Assembly: GCA_038501625.1 (NCBI GenBank)
Contig: JAZAYU010000354.1
Location: forward strand, 248,001 to 312,000
Reading direction: 5' to 3'
Length of the DNA: 64,000 nt
Source: Corbicula japonica
Taxonomy: Eukaryota; Mollusca; Bivalvia; Venerida; Cyrenidae
The position numbers and the translations under genes were made by a program. Each line of letters begins with the position of its first letter. Position 1 is the first letter of the stretch. The notes under the pieces were generated by a model. That model saw nothing but the letters and a program-made list of their open reading frames with translations, ran no database searches and was not told where the DNA came from. Positions 19,798-35,875 of this stretch are shown here, in pieces.

Positions 19798-22700
19798 GCT
19801 TTGTTGCAGCTACTGCAATTAAATGGAGCTTCCATCCATCGGTTTTCAATGGGCATTTCATAGCGCAATTAAGCCGCGAATTTATATTACACAGCGTAAA
19901 ATGACATTTCTAATAATCCAATATCTTTGAAATTTGCACGGTGTTTAGAGCTCTTTTAGGTGAGCTTATGCTCCAAATTTCAAAGTTCTAGACCGTCAGG
20001 AACCTATTAAACCGGGTGTTAAACACTACATTAAATAGCGAAAAATGACTAAGTGTGAAAACGCAATACAAACGTTTGCTGGGTGCTCGTACTTACAGCC
20101 CCGACCCTAGCGCCATTTAAATGCAATGAGCCTAAAAATCCTGCGGGTCGTGTGCAACTGATGGTGGACTACCTGAAACCAGTTTTGGTTTGAGTTACTG
20201 CATTTAAATGGAGCTTACATCCGACGGTTTTCAATAGGCATTTCACTGGGCAATTAAGTCGCGAATTTATGATAAAACACGAGAAAACGTGCATTTCTAA
20301 TAATCCAATATCTTTGAAATTTGCACGGTGTTTAGAGATCTTTTAGGTGAGCTTATGGTCAAAATTTCAAAGTTCTAGACCGTCAGAAACCTATTAAACC
20401 GGGTGTAAAACCCTGTATTGCACAGCGTAAAATGACCGAGTTGGTAAGGCACGCTCAAGAGTAAACATATATTTCTAATAATCCAATATCTTTGAAATTT
20501 GCACGGTGCTTAGAGCTTTTTTAGGTGAGCTTATGCTCCAAATTTCAAAGCTCTAGACCGTCAGGAACCTATTAAACCGGGTGTTAAACACTACATTAAA
20601 TAGCGAAAAATGACTAAGTGTGAAAACGCAATACAAACGTTTGCTGGGTGCTCGTACTTACAGCCCCGACCCTAGCGCCATTTAAATGCAATGAGCCTAA
20701 AAATCCTGCGGGTCGTGTGCAACTGATGGTGGACTACCTGAAACCAGTTTTGGTTTGAGTTACTGCATTTAAATGGAGCTTACATCCGACGGTTTTCAAT
20801 AGGCATTTCACTGGGCAATTAAGTCGCGAATTTATGATAAAACACGAGAAAACGTGCATTTCTAATAATCCAATATCTTTGAAATTTGCACGGTGTTTAG
20901 AGATCTTTTAGGTGAGCTTATGGTCAAAATTTCAAAGTTCTAGACCGTCAGAAACCTATTAAACCGGGTGTAAAACCCTGTATTGCACAGCGTAAAATGA
21001 CCGAGTTGGTAAGGCACGCTCAAGAGTAAACATATATTTCTAATAATCCAATATCTTTGAAATTTGCACGGTGCTTAGAGCTTTTTTAGGTGAGCTTATG
21101 CTCCAAATTTCAAAGCTCTAGACCGTCAGGAACCTATTTAACCGGGTGTAAAACAATACATTACATAGCGAAAAATGACTAAGTGTGAAACCGCAGAATA
21201 AAGTCATAAAAAAAGCTGTCCGGTGCCGGGTTTCGAACCCGGGGCTCCCGGGTGAAAGACCACTATTCTAACCACTACACTATGAAAGGTCTGTTGTGAG
21301 CAGTGAATTTAAATAAGCCTTATAAAATCGCATTGTACAGGGCAGGTAATCCACGCTAAAGTATCGATGTACTATAGCGTACTGAAAGACCTCCGGGATT
21401 CTTGGGTTCCAGCAGGTTGGGAGATCTGAAGCTCAGCTGGATCTTCTCTATGTTCCCTGCAAGTTTGCGAGCGTTGACCATAAAGATATGGCTAACCCAA
21501 TATATGCATTTAAAGTTGTTTGCTATGTAAACGTTATGCTGACCTATGCTAGGAGCACCAACTTTGAACCTATAGGCCAGGAAAACTGTTGTGCAGTAAG
21601 CCGAAAAACCTGGCAGGTCGTGTTCATTGGATGTTTGGCGACCTAAAAGCATGCTTTGTTGCAGCTACTGCAATTAAATGGAGCTTCCATCCATCGGTTT
21701 TCAATGGGCATTTCATAGCGCAATTAAGCCGCGAATTTATATTACACAGCGTAAAATGACATTTCTAATAATCCAATATCTTTGAAATTTGCACGGTGTT
21801 TAGAGCTCTTTTAGGTGAGCTTATGCTCCAAATTTCAAAGTTCTAGACCGTCAGGAACCTATTAAACCGGGTGTTAAACACTACATTAAATAGCGAAAAA
21901 TGACTAAGTGTGAAAACGCAATACAAACGTTTGCTGGGTGCTCGTACTTACAGCCCCGACCCTAGCGCCATTTAAATGCAATGAGCCTAAAAATCCTGCG
22001 GGTCGTGTGCAACTGATGGTGGACTACCTGAAACCAGTTTTGGTTTGAGTTACTGCATTTAAATGGAGCTTACATCCGACGGTTTTCAATAGGCATTTCA
22101 CTGGGCAATTAAGTCGCGAATTTATGATAAAACACGAGAAAACGTGCATTTCTAATAATCCAATATCTTTGAAATTTGCACGGTGTTTAGAGATCTTTTA
22201 GGTGAGCTTATGGTCAAAATTTCAAAGTTCTAGACCGTCAGAAACCTATTAAACCGGGTGTAAAACCCTGTATTGCACAGCGTAAAATGACCGAGTTGGT
22301 AAGGCACGCTCAAGAGTAAACATATATTTCTAATAATCCAATATCTTTGAAATTTGCACGGTGCTTAGAGCTTTTTTAGGTGAGCTTATGCTCCAAATTT
22401 CAAAGCTCTAGACCGTCAGGAACCTATTAAACCGGGTGTTAAACACTACATTAAATAGCGAAAAATGACTAAGTGTGAAAACGCAATACAAACGTTTGCT
22501 GGGTGCTCGTACTTACAGCCCCGACCCTAGCGCCATTTAAATGCAATGAGCCTAAAAATCCTGCGGGTCGTGTGCAACTGATGGTGGACTACCTGAAACC
22601 AGTTTTGGTTTGAGTTACTGCATTTAAATGGAGCTTACATCCGACGGTTTTCAATAGGCATTTCACTGGGCAATTAAGTCGCGAATTTATGATAAAACAC

Positions 22701-25700
22701 GAGAAAACGTGCATTTCTAATAATCCAATATCTTTGAAATTTGCACGGTGTTTAGAGATCTTTTAGGTGAGCTTATGGTCAAAATTTCAAAGTTCTAGAC
22801 CGTCAGAAACCTATTAAACCGGGTGTAAAACCCTGTATTGCACAGCGTAAAATGACCGAGTTGGTAAGGCACGCTCAAGAGTAAACATATATTTCTAATA
22901 ATCCAATATCTTTGAAATTTGCACGGTGCTTAGAGCTTTTTTAGGTGAGCTTATGCTCCAAATTTCAAAGCTCTAGACCGTCAGGAACCTATTTAACCGG
23001 GTGTAAAACAATACATTACATAGCGAAAAATGACTAAGTGTGAAACCGCAGAATAAAGTCATAAAAAAAGCTGTCCGGTGCCGGGTTTCGAACCCGGGGC
23101 TCCCGGGTGAAAGACCACTATTCTAACCACTACACTATGAAAGGTCTGTTGTGAGCAGTGAATTTAAATAAGCCTTATAAAATCGCATTGTACAGGGCAG
23201 GTAATCCACGCTAAAGTATCGATGTACTATAGCGTACTGAAAGACCTCCGGGATTCTTGGGTTCCAGCAGGTTGGGAGATCTGAAGCTCAGCTGGATCTT
23301 CTCTATGTTCCCTGCAAGTTTGCGAGCGTTGACCATAAAGATATGGCTAACCCAATATATGCATTTAAAGTTGTTTGCTATGTAAACGTTATGCTGACCT
23401 ATGCTAGGAGCACCAACTTTGAACCTATAGGCCAGGAAAACTGTTGTGCAGTAAGCCGAAAAACCTGGCAGGTCGTGTTCATTGGATGTTTGGCGACCTA
23501 AAAGCATGCTTTGTTGCAGCTACTGCAATTAAATGGAGCTTCCATCCATCGGTTTTCAATGGGCATTTCATAGCGCAATTAAGCCGCGAATTTATATTAC
23601 ACAGCGTAAAATGACATTTCTAATAATCCAATATCTTTGAAATTTGCACGGTGTTTAGAGCTCTTTTAGGTGAGCTTATGCTCCAAATTTCAAAGTTCTA
23701 GACCGTCAGGAACCTATTAAACCGGGTGTTAAACACTACATTAAATAGCGAAAAATGACTAAGTGTGAAAACGCAATACAAACGTTTGCTGGGTGCTCGT
23801 ACTTACAGCCCCGACCCTAGCGCCATTTAAATGCAATGAGCCTAAAAATCCTGCGGGTCGTGTGCAACTGATGGTGGACTACCTGAAACCAGTTTTGGTT
23901 TGAGTTACTGCATTTAAATGGAGCTTACATCCGACGGTTTTCAATAGGCATTTCACTGGGCAATTAAGTCGCGAATTTATGATAAAACACGAGAAAACGT
24001 GCATTTCTAATAATCCAATATCTTTGAAATTTGCACGGTGTTTAGAGATCTTTTAGGTGAGCTTATGGTCAAAATTTCAAAGTTCTAGACCGTCAGAAAC
24101 CTATTAAACCGGGTGTAAAACCCTGTATTGCACAGCGTAAAATGACCGAGTTGGTAAGGCACGCTCAAGAGTAAACATATATTTCTAATAATCCAATATC
24201 TTTGAAATTTGCACGGTGCTTAGAGCTTTTTTAGGTGAGCTTATGCTCCAAATTTCAAAGCTCTAGACCGTCAGGAACCTATTAAACCGGGTGTTAAACA
24301 CTACATTAAATAGCGAAAAATGACTAAGTGTGAAAACGCAATACAAACGTTTGCTGGGTGCTCGTACTTACAGCCCCGACCCTAGCGCCATTTAAATGCA
24401 ATGAGCCTAAAAATCCTGCGGGTCGTGTGCAACTGATGGTGGACTACCTGAAACCAGTTTTGGTTTGAGTTACTGCATTTAAATGGAGCTTACATCCGAC
24501 GGTTTTCAATAGGCATTTCACTGGGCAATTAAGTCGCGAATTTATGATAAAACACGAGAAAACGTGCATTTCTAATAATCCAATATCTTTGAAATTTGCA
24601 CGGTGTTTAGAGATCTTTTAGGTGAGCTTATGGTCAAAATTTCAAAGTTCTAGACCGTCAGAAACCTATTAAACCGGGTGTAAAACCCTGTATTGCACAG
24701 CGTAAAATGACCGAGTTGGTAAGGCACGCTCAAGAGTAAACATATATTTCTAATAATCCAATATCTTTGAAATTTGCACGGTGCTTAGAGCTTTTTTAGG
24801 TGAGCTTATGCTCCAAATTTCAAAGCTCTAGACCGTCAGGAACCTATTTAACCGGGTGTAAAACAATACATTACATAGCGAAAAATGACTAAGTGTGAAA
24901 CCGCAGAATAAAGTCATAAAAAAAGCTGTCCGGTGCCGGGTTTCGAACCCGGGGCTCCCGGGTGAAAGACCACTATTCTAACCACTACACTATGAAAGGT
25001 CTGTTGTGAGCAGTGAATTTAAATAAGCCTTATAAAATCGCATTGTACAGGGCAGGTAATCCACGCTAAAGTATCGATGTACTATAGCGTACTGAAAGAC
25101 CTCCGGGATTCTTGGGTTCCAGCAGGTTGGGAGATCTGAAGCTCAGCTGGATCTTCTCTATGTTCCCTGCAAGTTTGCGAGCGTTGACCATAAAGATATG
25201 GCTTACCCAATATATGCATTTAAAGTTGTTTGCTATGTAAACGTTATGCTGACCTATGCTAGGAGCACCAACTTTGAACCTATAGGCCAGGAAAACTGTT
25301 GTGCAGTAAGCCGAAAAACCTGGCAGGTCGTGTTCATTGGATGTTTGGCGACCTAAAAGCATGCTTTGTTGCAGCTACTGCAATTAAATGGAGCTTCCAT
25401 CCATCGGTTTTCAATGGGCATTTCATAGCGCAATTAAGCCGCGAATTTATATTACACAGCGTAAAATGACATTTCTAATAATCCAATATCTTTGAAATTT
25501 GCACGGTGTTTAGAGCTCTTTTAGGTGAGCTTATGCTCCAAATTTCAAAGTTCTAGACCGTCAGGAACCTATTAAACCGGGTGTTAAACACTACATTAAA
25601 TAGCGAAAAATGACTAAGTGTGAAAACGCAATACAAACGTTTGCTGGGTGCTCGTACTTACAGCCCCGACCCTAGCGCCATTTAAATGCAATGAGCCTAA

Positions 25701-28700
25701 AAATCCTGCGGGTCGTGTGCAACTGATGGTGGACTACCTGAAACCAGTTTTGGTTTGAGTTACTGCATTTAAATGGAGCTTACATCCGACGGTTTTCAAT
25801 AGGCATTTCACTGGGCAATTAAGTCGCGAATTTATGATAAAACACGAGAAAACGTGCATTTCTAATAATCCAATATCTTTGAAATTTGCACGGTGTTTAG
25901 AGATCTTTTAGGTGAGCTTATGGTCAAAATTTCAAAGTTCTAGACCGTCAGAAACCTATTAAACCGGGTGTAAAACCCTGTATTGCACAGCGTAAAATGA
26001 CCGAGTTGGTAAGGCACGCTCAAGAGTAAACATATATTTCTAATAATCCAATATCTTTGAAATTTGCACGGTGCTTAGAGCTTTTTTAGGTGAGCTTATG
26101 CTCCAAATTTCAAAGCTCTAGACCGTCAGGAACCTATTAAACCGGGTGTTAAACACTACATTAAATAGCGAAAAATGACTAAGTGTGAAAACGCAATACA
26201 AACGTTTGCTGGGTGCTCGTACTTACAGCCCCGACCCTAGCGCCATTTAAATGCAATGAGCCTAAAAATCCTGCGGGTCGTGTGCAACTGATGGTGGACT
26301 ACCTGAAACCAGTTTTGGTTTGAGTTACTGCATTTAAATGGAGCTTACATCCGACGGTTTTCAATAGGCATTTCACTGGGCAATTAAGTCGCGAATTTAT
26401 GATAAAACACGAGAAAACGTGCATTTCTAATAATCCAATATCTTTGAAATTTGCACGGTGTTTAGAGATCTTTTAGGTGAGCTTATGGTCAAAATTTCAA
26501 AGTTCTAGACCGTCAGAAACCTATTAAACCGGGTGTAAAACCCTGTATTGCACAGCGTAAAATGACCGAGTTGGTAAGGCACGCTCAAGAGTAAACATAT
26601 ATTTCTAATAATCCAATATCTTTGAAATTTGCACGGTGCTTAGAGCTTTTTTAGGTGAGCTTATGCTCCAAATTTCAAAGCTCTAGACCGTCAGGAACCT
26701 ATTTAACCGGGTGTAAAACAATACATTACATAGCGAAAAATGACTAAGTGTGAAACCGCAGAATAAAGTCATAAAAAAAGCTGTCCGGTGCCGGGTTTCG
26801 AACCCGGGGCTCCCGGGTGAAAGACCACTATTCTAACCACTACACTATGAAAGGTCTGTTGTGAGCAGTGAATTTAAATAAGCCTTATAAAATCGCATTG
26901 TACAGGGCAGGTAATCCACGCTAAAGTATCGATGTACTATAGCGTACTGAAAGACCTCCGGGATTCTTGGGTTCCAGCAGGTTGGGAGATCTGAAGCTCA
27001 GCTGGATCTTCTCTATGTTCCCTGCAAGTTTGCGAGCGTTGACCATAAAGATATGGCTTACCCAATATATGCATTTAAAGTTGTTTGCTATGTAAACGTT
27101 ATGCTGACCTATGCTAGGAGCACCAACTTTGAACCTATAGGCCAGGAAAACTGTTGTGCAGTAAGCCGAAAAACCTGGCAGGTCGTGTTCATTGGATGTT
27201 TGGCGACCTAAAAGCATGCTTTGTTGCAGCTACTGCAATTAAATGGAGCTTCCATCCATCGGTTTTCAATGGGCATTTCATAGCGCAATTAAGCCGCGAA
27301 TTTATATTACACAGCGTAAAATGACATTTCTAATAATCCAATATCTTTGAAATTTGCACGGTGTTTAGAGCTCTTTTAGGTGAGCTTATGCTCCAAATTT
27401 CAAAGTTCTAGACCGTCAGGAACCTATTAAACCGGGTGTTAAACACTACATTAAATAGCGAAAAATGACTAAGTGTGAAAACGCAATACAAACGTTTGCT
27501 GGGTGCTCGTACTTACAGCCCCGACCCTAGCGCCATTTAAATGCAATGAGCCTAAAAATCCTGCGGGTCGTGTGCAACTGATGGTGGACTACCTGAAACC
27601 AGTTTTGGTTTGAGTTACTGCATTTAAATGGAGCTTACATCCGACGGTTTTCAATAGGCATTTCACTGGGCAATTAAGTCGCGAATTTATGATAAAACAC
27701 GAGAAAACGTGCATTTCTAATAATCCAATATCTTTGAAATTTGCACGGTGTTTAGAGATCTTTTAGGTGAGCTTATGGTCAAAATTTCAAAGTTCTAGAC
27801 CGTCAGAAACCTATTAAACCGGGTGTAAAACCCTGTATTGCACAGCGTAAAATGACCGAGTTGGTAAGGCACGCTCAAGAGTAAACATATATTTCTAATA
27901 ATCCAATATCTTTGAAATTTGCACGGTGCTTAGAGCTTTTTTAGGTGAGCTTATGCTCCAAATTTCAAAGCTCTAGACCGTCAGGAACCTATTAAACCGG
28001 GTGTTAAACACTACATTAAATAGCGAAAAATGACTAAGTGTGAAAACGCAATACAAACGTTTGCTGGGTGCTCGTACTTACAGCCCCGACCCTAGCGCCA
28101 TTTAAATGCAATGAGCCTAAAAATCCTGCGGGTCGTGTGCAACTGATGGTGGACTACCTGAAACCAGTTTTGGTTTGAGTTACTGCATTTAAATGGAGCT
28201 TACATCCGACGGTTTTCAATAGGCATTTCACTGGGCAATTAAGTCGCGAATTTATGATAAAACACGAGAAAACGTGCATTTCTAATAATCCAATATCTTT
28301 GAAATTTGCACGGTGTTTAGAGATCTTTTAGGTGAGCTTATGGTCAAAATTTCAAAGTTCTAGACCGTCAGAAACCTATTAAACCGGGTGTAAAACCCTG
28401 TATTGCACAGCGTAAAATGACCGAGTTGGTAAGGCACGCTCAAGAGTAAACATATATTTCTAATAATCCAATATCTTTGAAATTTGCACGGTGCTTAGAG
28501 CTTTTTTAGGTGAGCTTATGCTCCAAATTTCAAAGCTCTAGACCGTCAGGAACCTATTTAACCGGGTGTAAAACAATACATTACATAGCGAAAAATGACT
28601 AAGTGTGAAACCGCAGAATAAAGTCATAAAAAAAGCTGTCCGGTGCCGGGTTTCGAACCCGGGGCTCCCGGGTGAAAGACCACTATTCTAACCACTACAC

Positions 28701-31700
28701 TATGAAAGGTCTGTTGTGAGCAGTGAATTTAAATAAGCCTTATAAAATCGCATTGTACAGGGCAGGTAATCCACGCTAAAGTATCGATGTACTATAGCGT
28801 ACTGAAAGACCTCCGGGATTCTTGGGTTCCAGCAGGTTGGGAGATCTGAAGCTCAGCTGGATCTTCTCTATGTTCCCTGCAAGTTTGCGAGCGTTGACCA
28901 TAAAGATATGGCTTACCCAATATATGCATTTAAAGTTGTTTGCTATGTAAACGTTATGCTGACCTATGCTAGGAGCACCAACTTTGAACCTATAGGCCAG
29001 GAAAACTGTTGTGCAGTAAGCCGAAAAACCTGGCAGGTCGTGTTCATTGGATGTTTGGCGACCTAAAAGCATGCTTTGTTGCAGCTACTGCAATTAAATG
29101 GAGCTTCCATCCATCGGTTTTCAATGGGCATTTCATAGCGCAATTAAGCCGCGAATTTATATTACACAGCGTAAAATGACATTTCTAATAATCCAATATC
29201 TTTGAAATTTGCACGGTGTTTAGAGCTCTTTTAGGTGAGCTTATGCTCCAAATTTCAAAGTTCTAGACCGTCAGGAACCTATTAAACCGGGTGTTAAACA
29301 CTACATTAAATAGCGAAAAATGACTAAGTGTGAAAACGCAATACAAACGTTTGCTGGGTGCTCGTACTTACAGCCCCGACCCTAGCGCCATTTAAATGCA
29401 ATGAGCCTAAAAATCCTGCGGGTCGTGTGCAACTGATGGTGGACTACCTGAAACCAGTTTTGGTTTGAGTTACTGCATTTAAATGGAGCTTACATCCGAC
29501 GGTTTTCAATAGGCATTTCACTGGGCAATTAAGTCGCGAATTTATGATAAAACACGAGAAAACGTGCATTTCTAATAATCCAATATCTTTGAAATTTGCA
29601 CGGTGTTTAGAGATCTTTTAGGTGAGCTTATGGTCAAAATTTCAAAGTTCTAGACCGTCAGAAACCTATTAAACCGGGTGTAAAACCCTGTATTGCACAG
29701 CGTAAAATGACCGAGTTGGTAAGGCACGCTCAAGAGTAAACATATATTTCTAATAATCCAATATCTTTGAAATTTGCACGGTGCTTAGAGCTTTTTTAGG
29801 TGAGCTTATGCTCCAAATTTCAAAGCTCTAGACCGTCAGGAACCTATTAAACCGGGTGTTAAACACTACATTAAATAGCGAAAAATGACTAAGTGTGAAA
29901 ACGCAATACAAACGTTTGCTGGGTGCTCGTACTTACAGCCCCGACCCTAGCGCCATTTAAATGCAATGAGCCTAAAAATCCTGCGGGTCGTGTGCAACTG
30001 ATGGTGGACTACCTGAAACCAGTTTTGGTTTGAGTTACTGCATTTAAATGGAGCTTACATCCGACGGTTTTCAATAGGCATTTCACTGGGCAATTAAGTC
30101 GCGAATTTATGATAAAACACGAGAAAACGTGCATTTCTAATAATCCAATATCTTTGAAATTTGCACGGTGTTTAGAGATCTTTTAGGTGAGCTTATGGTC
30201 AAAATTTCAAAGTTCTAGACCGTCAGAAACCTATTAAACCGGGTGTAAAACCCTGTATTGCACAGCGTAAAATGACCGAGTTGGTAAGGCACGCTCAAGA
30301 GTAAACATATATTTCTAATAATCCAATATCTTTGAAATTTGCACGGTGCTTAGAGCTTTTTTAGGTGAGCTTATGCTCCAAATTTCAAAGCTCTAGACCG
30401 TCAGGAACCTATTTAACCGGGTGTAAAACAATACATTACATAGCGAAAAATGACTAAGTGTGAAACCGCAGAATAAAGTCATAAAAAAAGCTGTCCGGTG
30501 CCGGGTTTCGAACCCGGGGCTCCCGGGTGAAAGACCACTATTCTAACCACTACACTATGAAAGGTCTGTTGTGAGCAGTGAATTTAAATAAGCCTTATAA
30601 AATCGCATTGTACAGGGCAGGTAATCCACGCTAAAGTATCGATGTACTATAGCGTACTGAAAGACCTCCGGGATTCTTGGGTTCCAGCAGGTTGGGAGAT
30701 CTGAAGCTCAGCTGGATCTTCTCTATGTTCCCTGCAAGTTTGCGAGCGTTGACCATAAAGATATGGCTTACCCAATATATGCATTTAAAGTTGTTTGCTA
30801 TGTAAACGTTATGCTGACCTATGCTAGGAGCACCAACTTTGAACCTATAGGCCAGGAAAACTGTTGTGCAGTAAGCCGAAAAACCTGGCAGGTCGTGTTC
30901 ATTGGATGTTTGGCGACCTAAAAGCATGCTTTGTTGCAGCTACTGCAATTAAATGGAGCTTCCATCCATCGGTTTTCAATGGGCATTTCATAGCGCAATT
31001 AAGCCGCGAATTTATATTACACAGCGTAAAATGACATTTCTAATAATCCAATATCTTTGAAATTTGCACGGTGTTTAGAGCTCTTTTAGGTGAGCTTATG
31101 CTCCAAATTTCAAAGTTCTAGACCGTCAGGAACCTATTAAACCGGGTGTTAAACACTACATTAAATAGCGAAAAATGACTAAGTGTGAAAACGCAATACA
31201 AACGTTTGCTGGGTGCTCGTACTTACAGCCCCGACCCTAGCGCCATTTAAATGCAATGAGCCTAAAAATCCTGCGGGTCGTGTGCAACTGATGGTGGACT
31301 ACCTGAAACCAGTTTTGGTTTGAGTTACTGCATTTAAATGGAGCTTACATCCGACGGTTTTCAATAGGCATTTCACTGGGCAATTAAGTCGCGAATTTAT
31401 GATAAAACACGAGAAAACGTGCATTTCTAATAATCCAATATCTTTGAAATTTGCACGGTGTTTAGAGATCTTTTAGGTGAGCTTATGGTCAAAATTTCAA
31501 AGTTCTAGACCGTCAGAAACCTATTAAACCGGGTGTAAAACCCTGTATTGCACAGCGTAAAATGACCGAGTTGGTAAGGCACGCTCAAGAGTAAACATAT
31601 ATTTCTAATAATCCAATATCTTTGAAATTTGCACGGTGCTTAGAGCTTTTTTAGGTGAGCTTATGCTCCAAATTTCAAAGCTCTAGACCGTCAGGAACCT

Positions 31701-34700
31701 ATTAAACCGGGTGTTAAACACTACATTAAATAGCGAAAAATGACTAAGTGTGAAAACGCAATACAAACGTTTGCTGGGTGCTCGTACTTACAGCCCCGAC
31801 CCTAGCGCCATTTAAATGCAATGAGCCTAAAAATCCTGCGGGTCGTGTGCAACTGATGGTGGACTACCTGAAACCAGTTTTGGTTTGAGTTACTGCATTT
31901 AAATGGAGCTTACATCCGACGGTTTTCAATAGGCATTTCACTGGGCAATTAAGTCGCGAATTTATGATAAAACACGAGAAAACGTGCATTTCTAATAATC
32001 CAATATCTTTGAAATTTGCACGGTGTTTAGAGATCTTTTAGGTGAGCTTATGGTCAAAATTTCAAAGTTCTAGACCGTCAGAAACCTATTAAACCGGGTG
32101 TAAAACCCTGTATTGCACAGCGTAAAATGACCGAGTTGGTAAGGCACGCTCAAGAGTAAACATATATTTCTAATAATCCAATATCTTTGAAATTTGCACG
32201 GTGCTTAGAGCTTTTTTAGGTGAGCTTATGCTCCAAATTTCAAAGCTCTAGACCGTCAGGAACCTATTTAACCGGGTGTAAAACAATACATTACATAGCG
32301 AAAAATGACTAAGTGTGAAACCGCAGAATAAAGTCATAAAAAAAGCTGTCCGGTGCCGGGTTTCGAACCCGGGGCTCCCGGGTGAAAGACCACTATTCTA
32401 ACCACTACACTATGAAAGGTCTGTTGTGAGCAGTGAATTTAAATAAGCCTTATAAAATCGCATTGTACAGGGCAGGTAATCCACGCTAAAGTATCGATGT
32501 ACTATAGCGTACTGAAAGACCTCCGGGATTCTTGGGTTCCAGCAGGTTGGGAGATCTGAAGCTCAGCTGGATCTTCTCTATGTTCCCTGCAAGTTTGCGA
32601 GCGTTGACCATAAAGATATGGCTTACCCAATATATGCATTTAAAGTTGTTTGCTATGTAAACGTTATGCTGACCTATGCTAGGAGCACCAACTTTGAACC
32701 TATAGGCCAGGAAAACTGTTGTGCAGTAAGCCGAAAAACCTGGCAGGTCGTGTTCATTGGATGTTTGGCGACCTAAAAGCATGCTTTGTTGCAGCTACTG
32801 CAATTAAATGGAGCTTCCATCCATCGGTTTTCAATGGGCATTTCATAGCGCAATTAAGCCGCGAATTTATATTACACAGCGTAAAATGACATTTCTAATA
32901 ATCCAATATCTTTGAAATTTGCACGGTGTTTAGAGCTCTTTTAGGTGAGCTTATGCTCCAAATTTCAAAGTTCTAGACCGTCAGGAACCTATTAAACCGG
33001 GTGTTAAACACTACATTAAATAGCGAAAAATGACTAAGTGTGAAAACGCAATACAAACGTTTGCTGGGTGCTCGTACTTACAGCCCCGACCCTAGCGCCA
33101 TTTAAATGCAATGAGCCTAAAAATCCTGCGGGTCGTGTGCAACTGATGGTGGACTACCTGAAACCAGTTTTGGTTTGAGTTACTGCATTTAAATGGAGCT
33201 TACATCCGACGGTTTTCAATAGGCATTTCACTGGGCAATTAAGTCGCGAATTTATGATAAAACACGAGAAAACGTGCATTTCTAATAATCCAATATCTTT
33301 GAAATTTGCACGGTGTTTAGAGATCTTTTAGGTGAGCTTATGGTCAAAATTTCAAAGTTCTAGACCGTCAGAAACCTATTAAACCGGGTGTAAAACCCTG
33401 TATTGCACAGCGTAAAATGACCGAGTTGGTAAGGCACGCTCAAGAGTAAACATATATTTCTAATAATCCAATATCTTTGAAATTTGCACGGTGCTTAGAG
33501 CTTTTTTAGGTGAGCTTATGCTCCAAATTTCAAAGCTCTAGACCGTCAGGAACCTATTAAACCGGGTGTTAAACACTACATTAAATAGCGAAAAATGACT
33601 AAGTGTGAAAACGCAATACAAACGTTTGCTGGGTGCTCGTACTTACAGCCCCGACCCTAGCGCCATTTAAATGCAATGAGCCTAAAAATCCTGCGGGTCG
33701 TGTGCAACTGATGGTGGACTACCTGAAACCAGTTTTGGTTTGAGTTACTGCATTTAAATGGAGCTTACATCCGACGGTTTTCAATAGGCATTTCACTGGG
33801 CAATTAAGTCGCGAATTTATGATAAAACACGAGAAAACGTGCATTTCTAATAATCCAATATCTTTGAAATTTGCACGGTGTTTAGAGATCTTTTAGGTGA
33901 GCTTATGGTCAAAATTTCAAAGTTCTAGACCGTCAGAAACCTATTAAACCGGGTGTAAAACCCTGTATTGCACAGCGTAAAATGACCGAGTTGGTAAGGC
34001 ACGCTCAAGAGTAAACATATATTTCTAATAATCCAATATCTTTGAAATTTGCACGGTGCTTAGAGCTTTTTTAGGTGAGCTTATGCTCCAAATTTCAAAG
34101 CTCTAGACCGTCAGGAACCTATTTAACCGGGTGTAAAACAATACATTACATAGCGAAAAATGACTAAGTGTGAAACCGCAGAATAAAGTCATAAAAAAAG
34201 CTGTCCGGTGCCGGGTTTCGAACCCGGGGCTCCCGGGTGAAAGACCACTATTCTAACCACTACACTATGAAAGGTCTGTTGTGAGCAGTGAATTTAAATA
34301 AGCCTTATAAAATCGCATTGTACAGGGCAGGTAATCCACGCTAAAGTATCGATGTACTATAGCGTACTGAAAGACCTCCGGGATTCTTGGGTTCCAGCAG
34401 GTTGGGAGATCTGAAGCTCAGCTGGATCTTCTCTATGTTCCCTGCAAGTTTGCGAGCGTTGACCATAAAGATATGGCTTACCCAATATATGCATTTAAAG
34501 TTGTTTGCTATGTAAACGTTATGCTGACCTATGCTAGGAGCACCAACTTTGAACCTATAGGCCAGGAAAACTGTTGTGCAGTAAGCCGAAAAACCTGGCA
34601 GGTCGTGTTCATTGGATGTTTGGCGACCTAAAAGCATGCTTTGTTGCAGCTACTGCAATTAAATGGAGCTTCCATCCATCGGTTTTCAATGGGCATTTCA

Positions 34701-35875
34701 TAGCGCAATTAAGCCGCGAATTTATATTACACAGCGTAAAATGACATTTCTAATAATCCAATATCTTTGAAATTTGCACGGTGTTTAGAGCTCTTTTAGG
34801 TGAGCTTATGCTCCAAATTTCAAAGTTCTAGACCGTCAGGAACCTATTAAACCGGGTGTTAAACACTACATTAAATAGCGAAAAATGACTAAGTGTGAAA
34901 ACGCAATACAAACGTTTGCTGGGTGCTCGTACTTACAGCCCCGACCCTAGCGCCATTTAAATGCAATGAGCCTAAAAATCCTGCGGGTCGTGTGCAACTG
35001 ATGGTGGACTACCTGAAACCAGTTTTGGTTTGAGTTACTGCATTTAAATGGAGCTTACATCCGACGGTTTTCAATAGGCATTTCACTGGGCAATTAAGTC
35101 GCGAATTTATGATAAAACACGAGAAAACGTGCATTTCTAATAATCCAATATCTTTGAAATTTGCACGGTGTTTAGAGATCTTTTAGGTGAGCTTATGGTC
35201 AAAATTTCAAAGTTCTAGACCGTCAGAAACCTATTAAACCGGGTGTAAAACCCTGTATTGCACAGCGTAAAATGACCGAGTTGGTAAGGCACGCTCAAGA
35301 GTAAACATATATTTCTAATAATCCAATATCTTTGAAATTTGCACGGTGCTTAGAGCTTTTTTAGGTGAGCTTATGCTCCAAATTTCAAAGCTCTAGACCG
35401 TCAGGAACCTATTAAACCGGGTGTTAAACACTACATTAAATAGCGAAAAATGACTAAGTGTGAAAACGCAATACAAACGTTTGCTGGGTGCTCGTACTTA
35501 CAGCCCCGACCCTAGCGCCATTTAAATGCAATGAGCCTAAAAATCCTGCGGGTCGTGTGCAACTGATGGTGGACTACCTGAAACCAGTTTTGGTTTGAGT
35601 TACTGCATTTAAATGGAGCTTACATCCGACGGTTTTCAATAGGCATTTCACTGGGCAATTAAGTCGCGAATTTATGATAAAACACGAGAAAACGTGCATT
35701 TCTAATAATCCAATATCTTTGAAATTTGCACGGTGTTTAGAGATCTTTTAGGTGAGCTTATGGTCAAAATTTCAAAGTTCTAGACCGTCAGAAACCTATT
35801 AAACCGGGTGTAAAACCCTGTATTGCACAGCGTAAAATGACCGAGTTGGTAAGGCACGCTCAAGAGTAAACATAT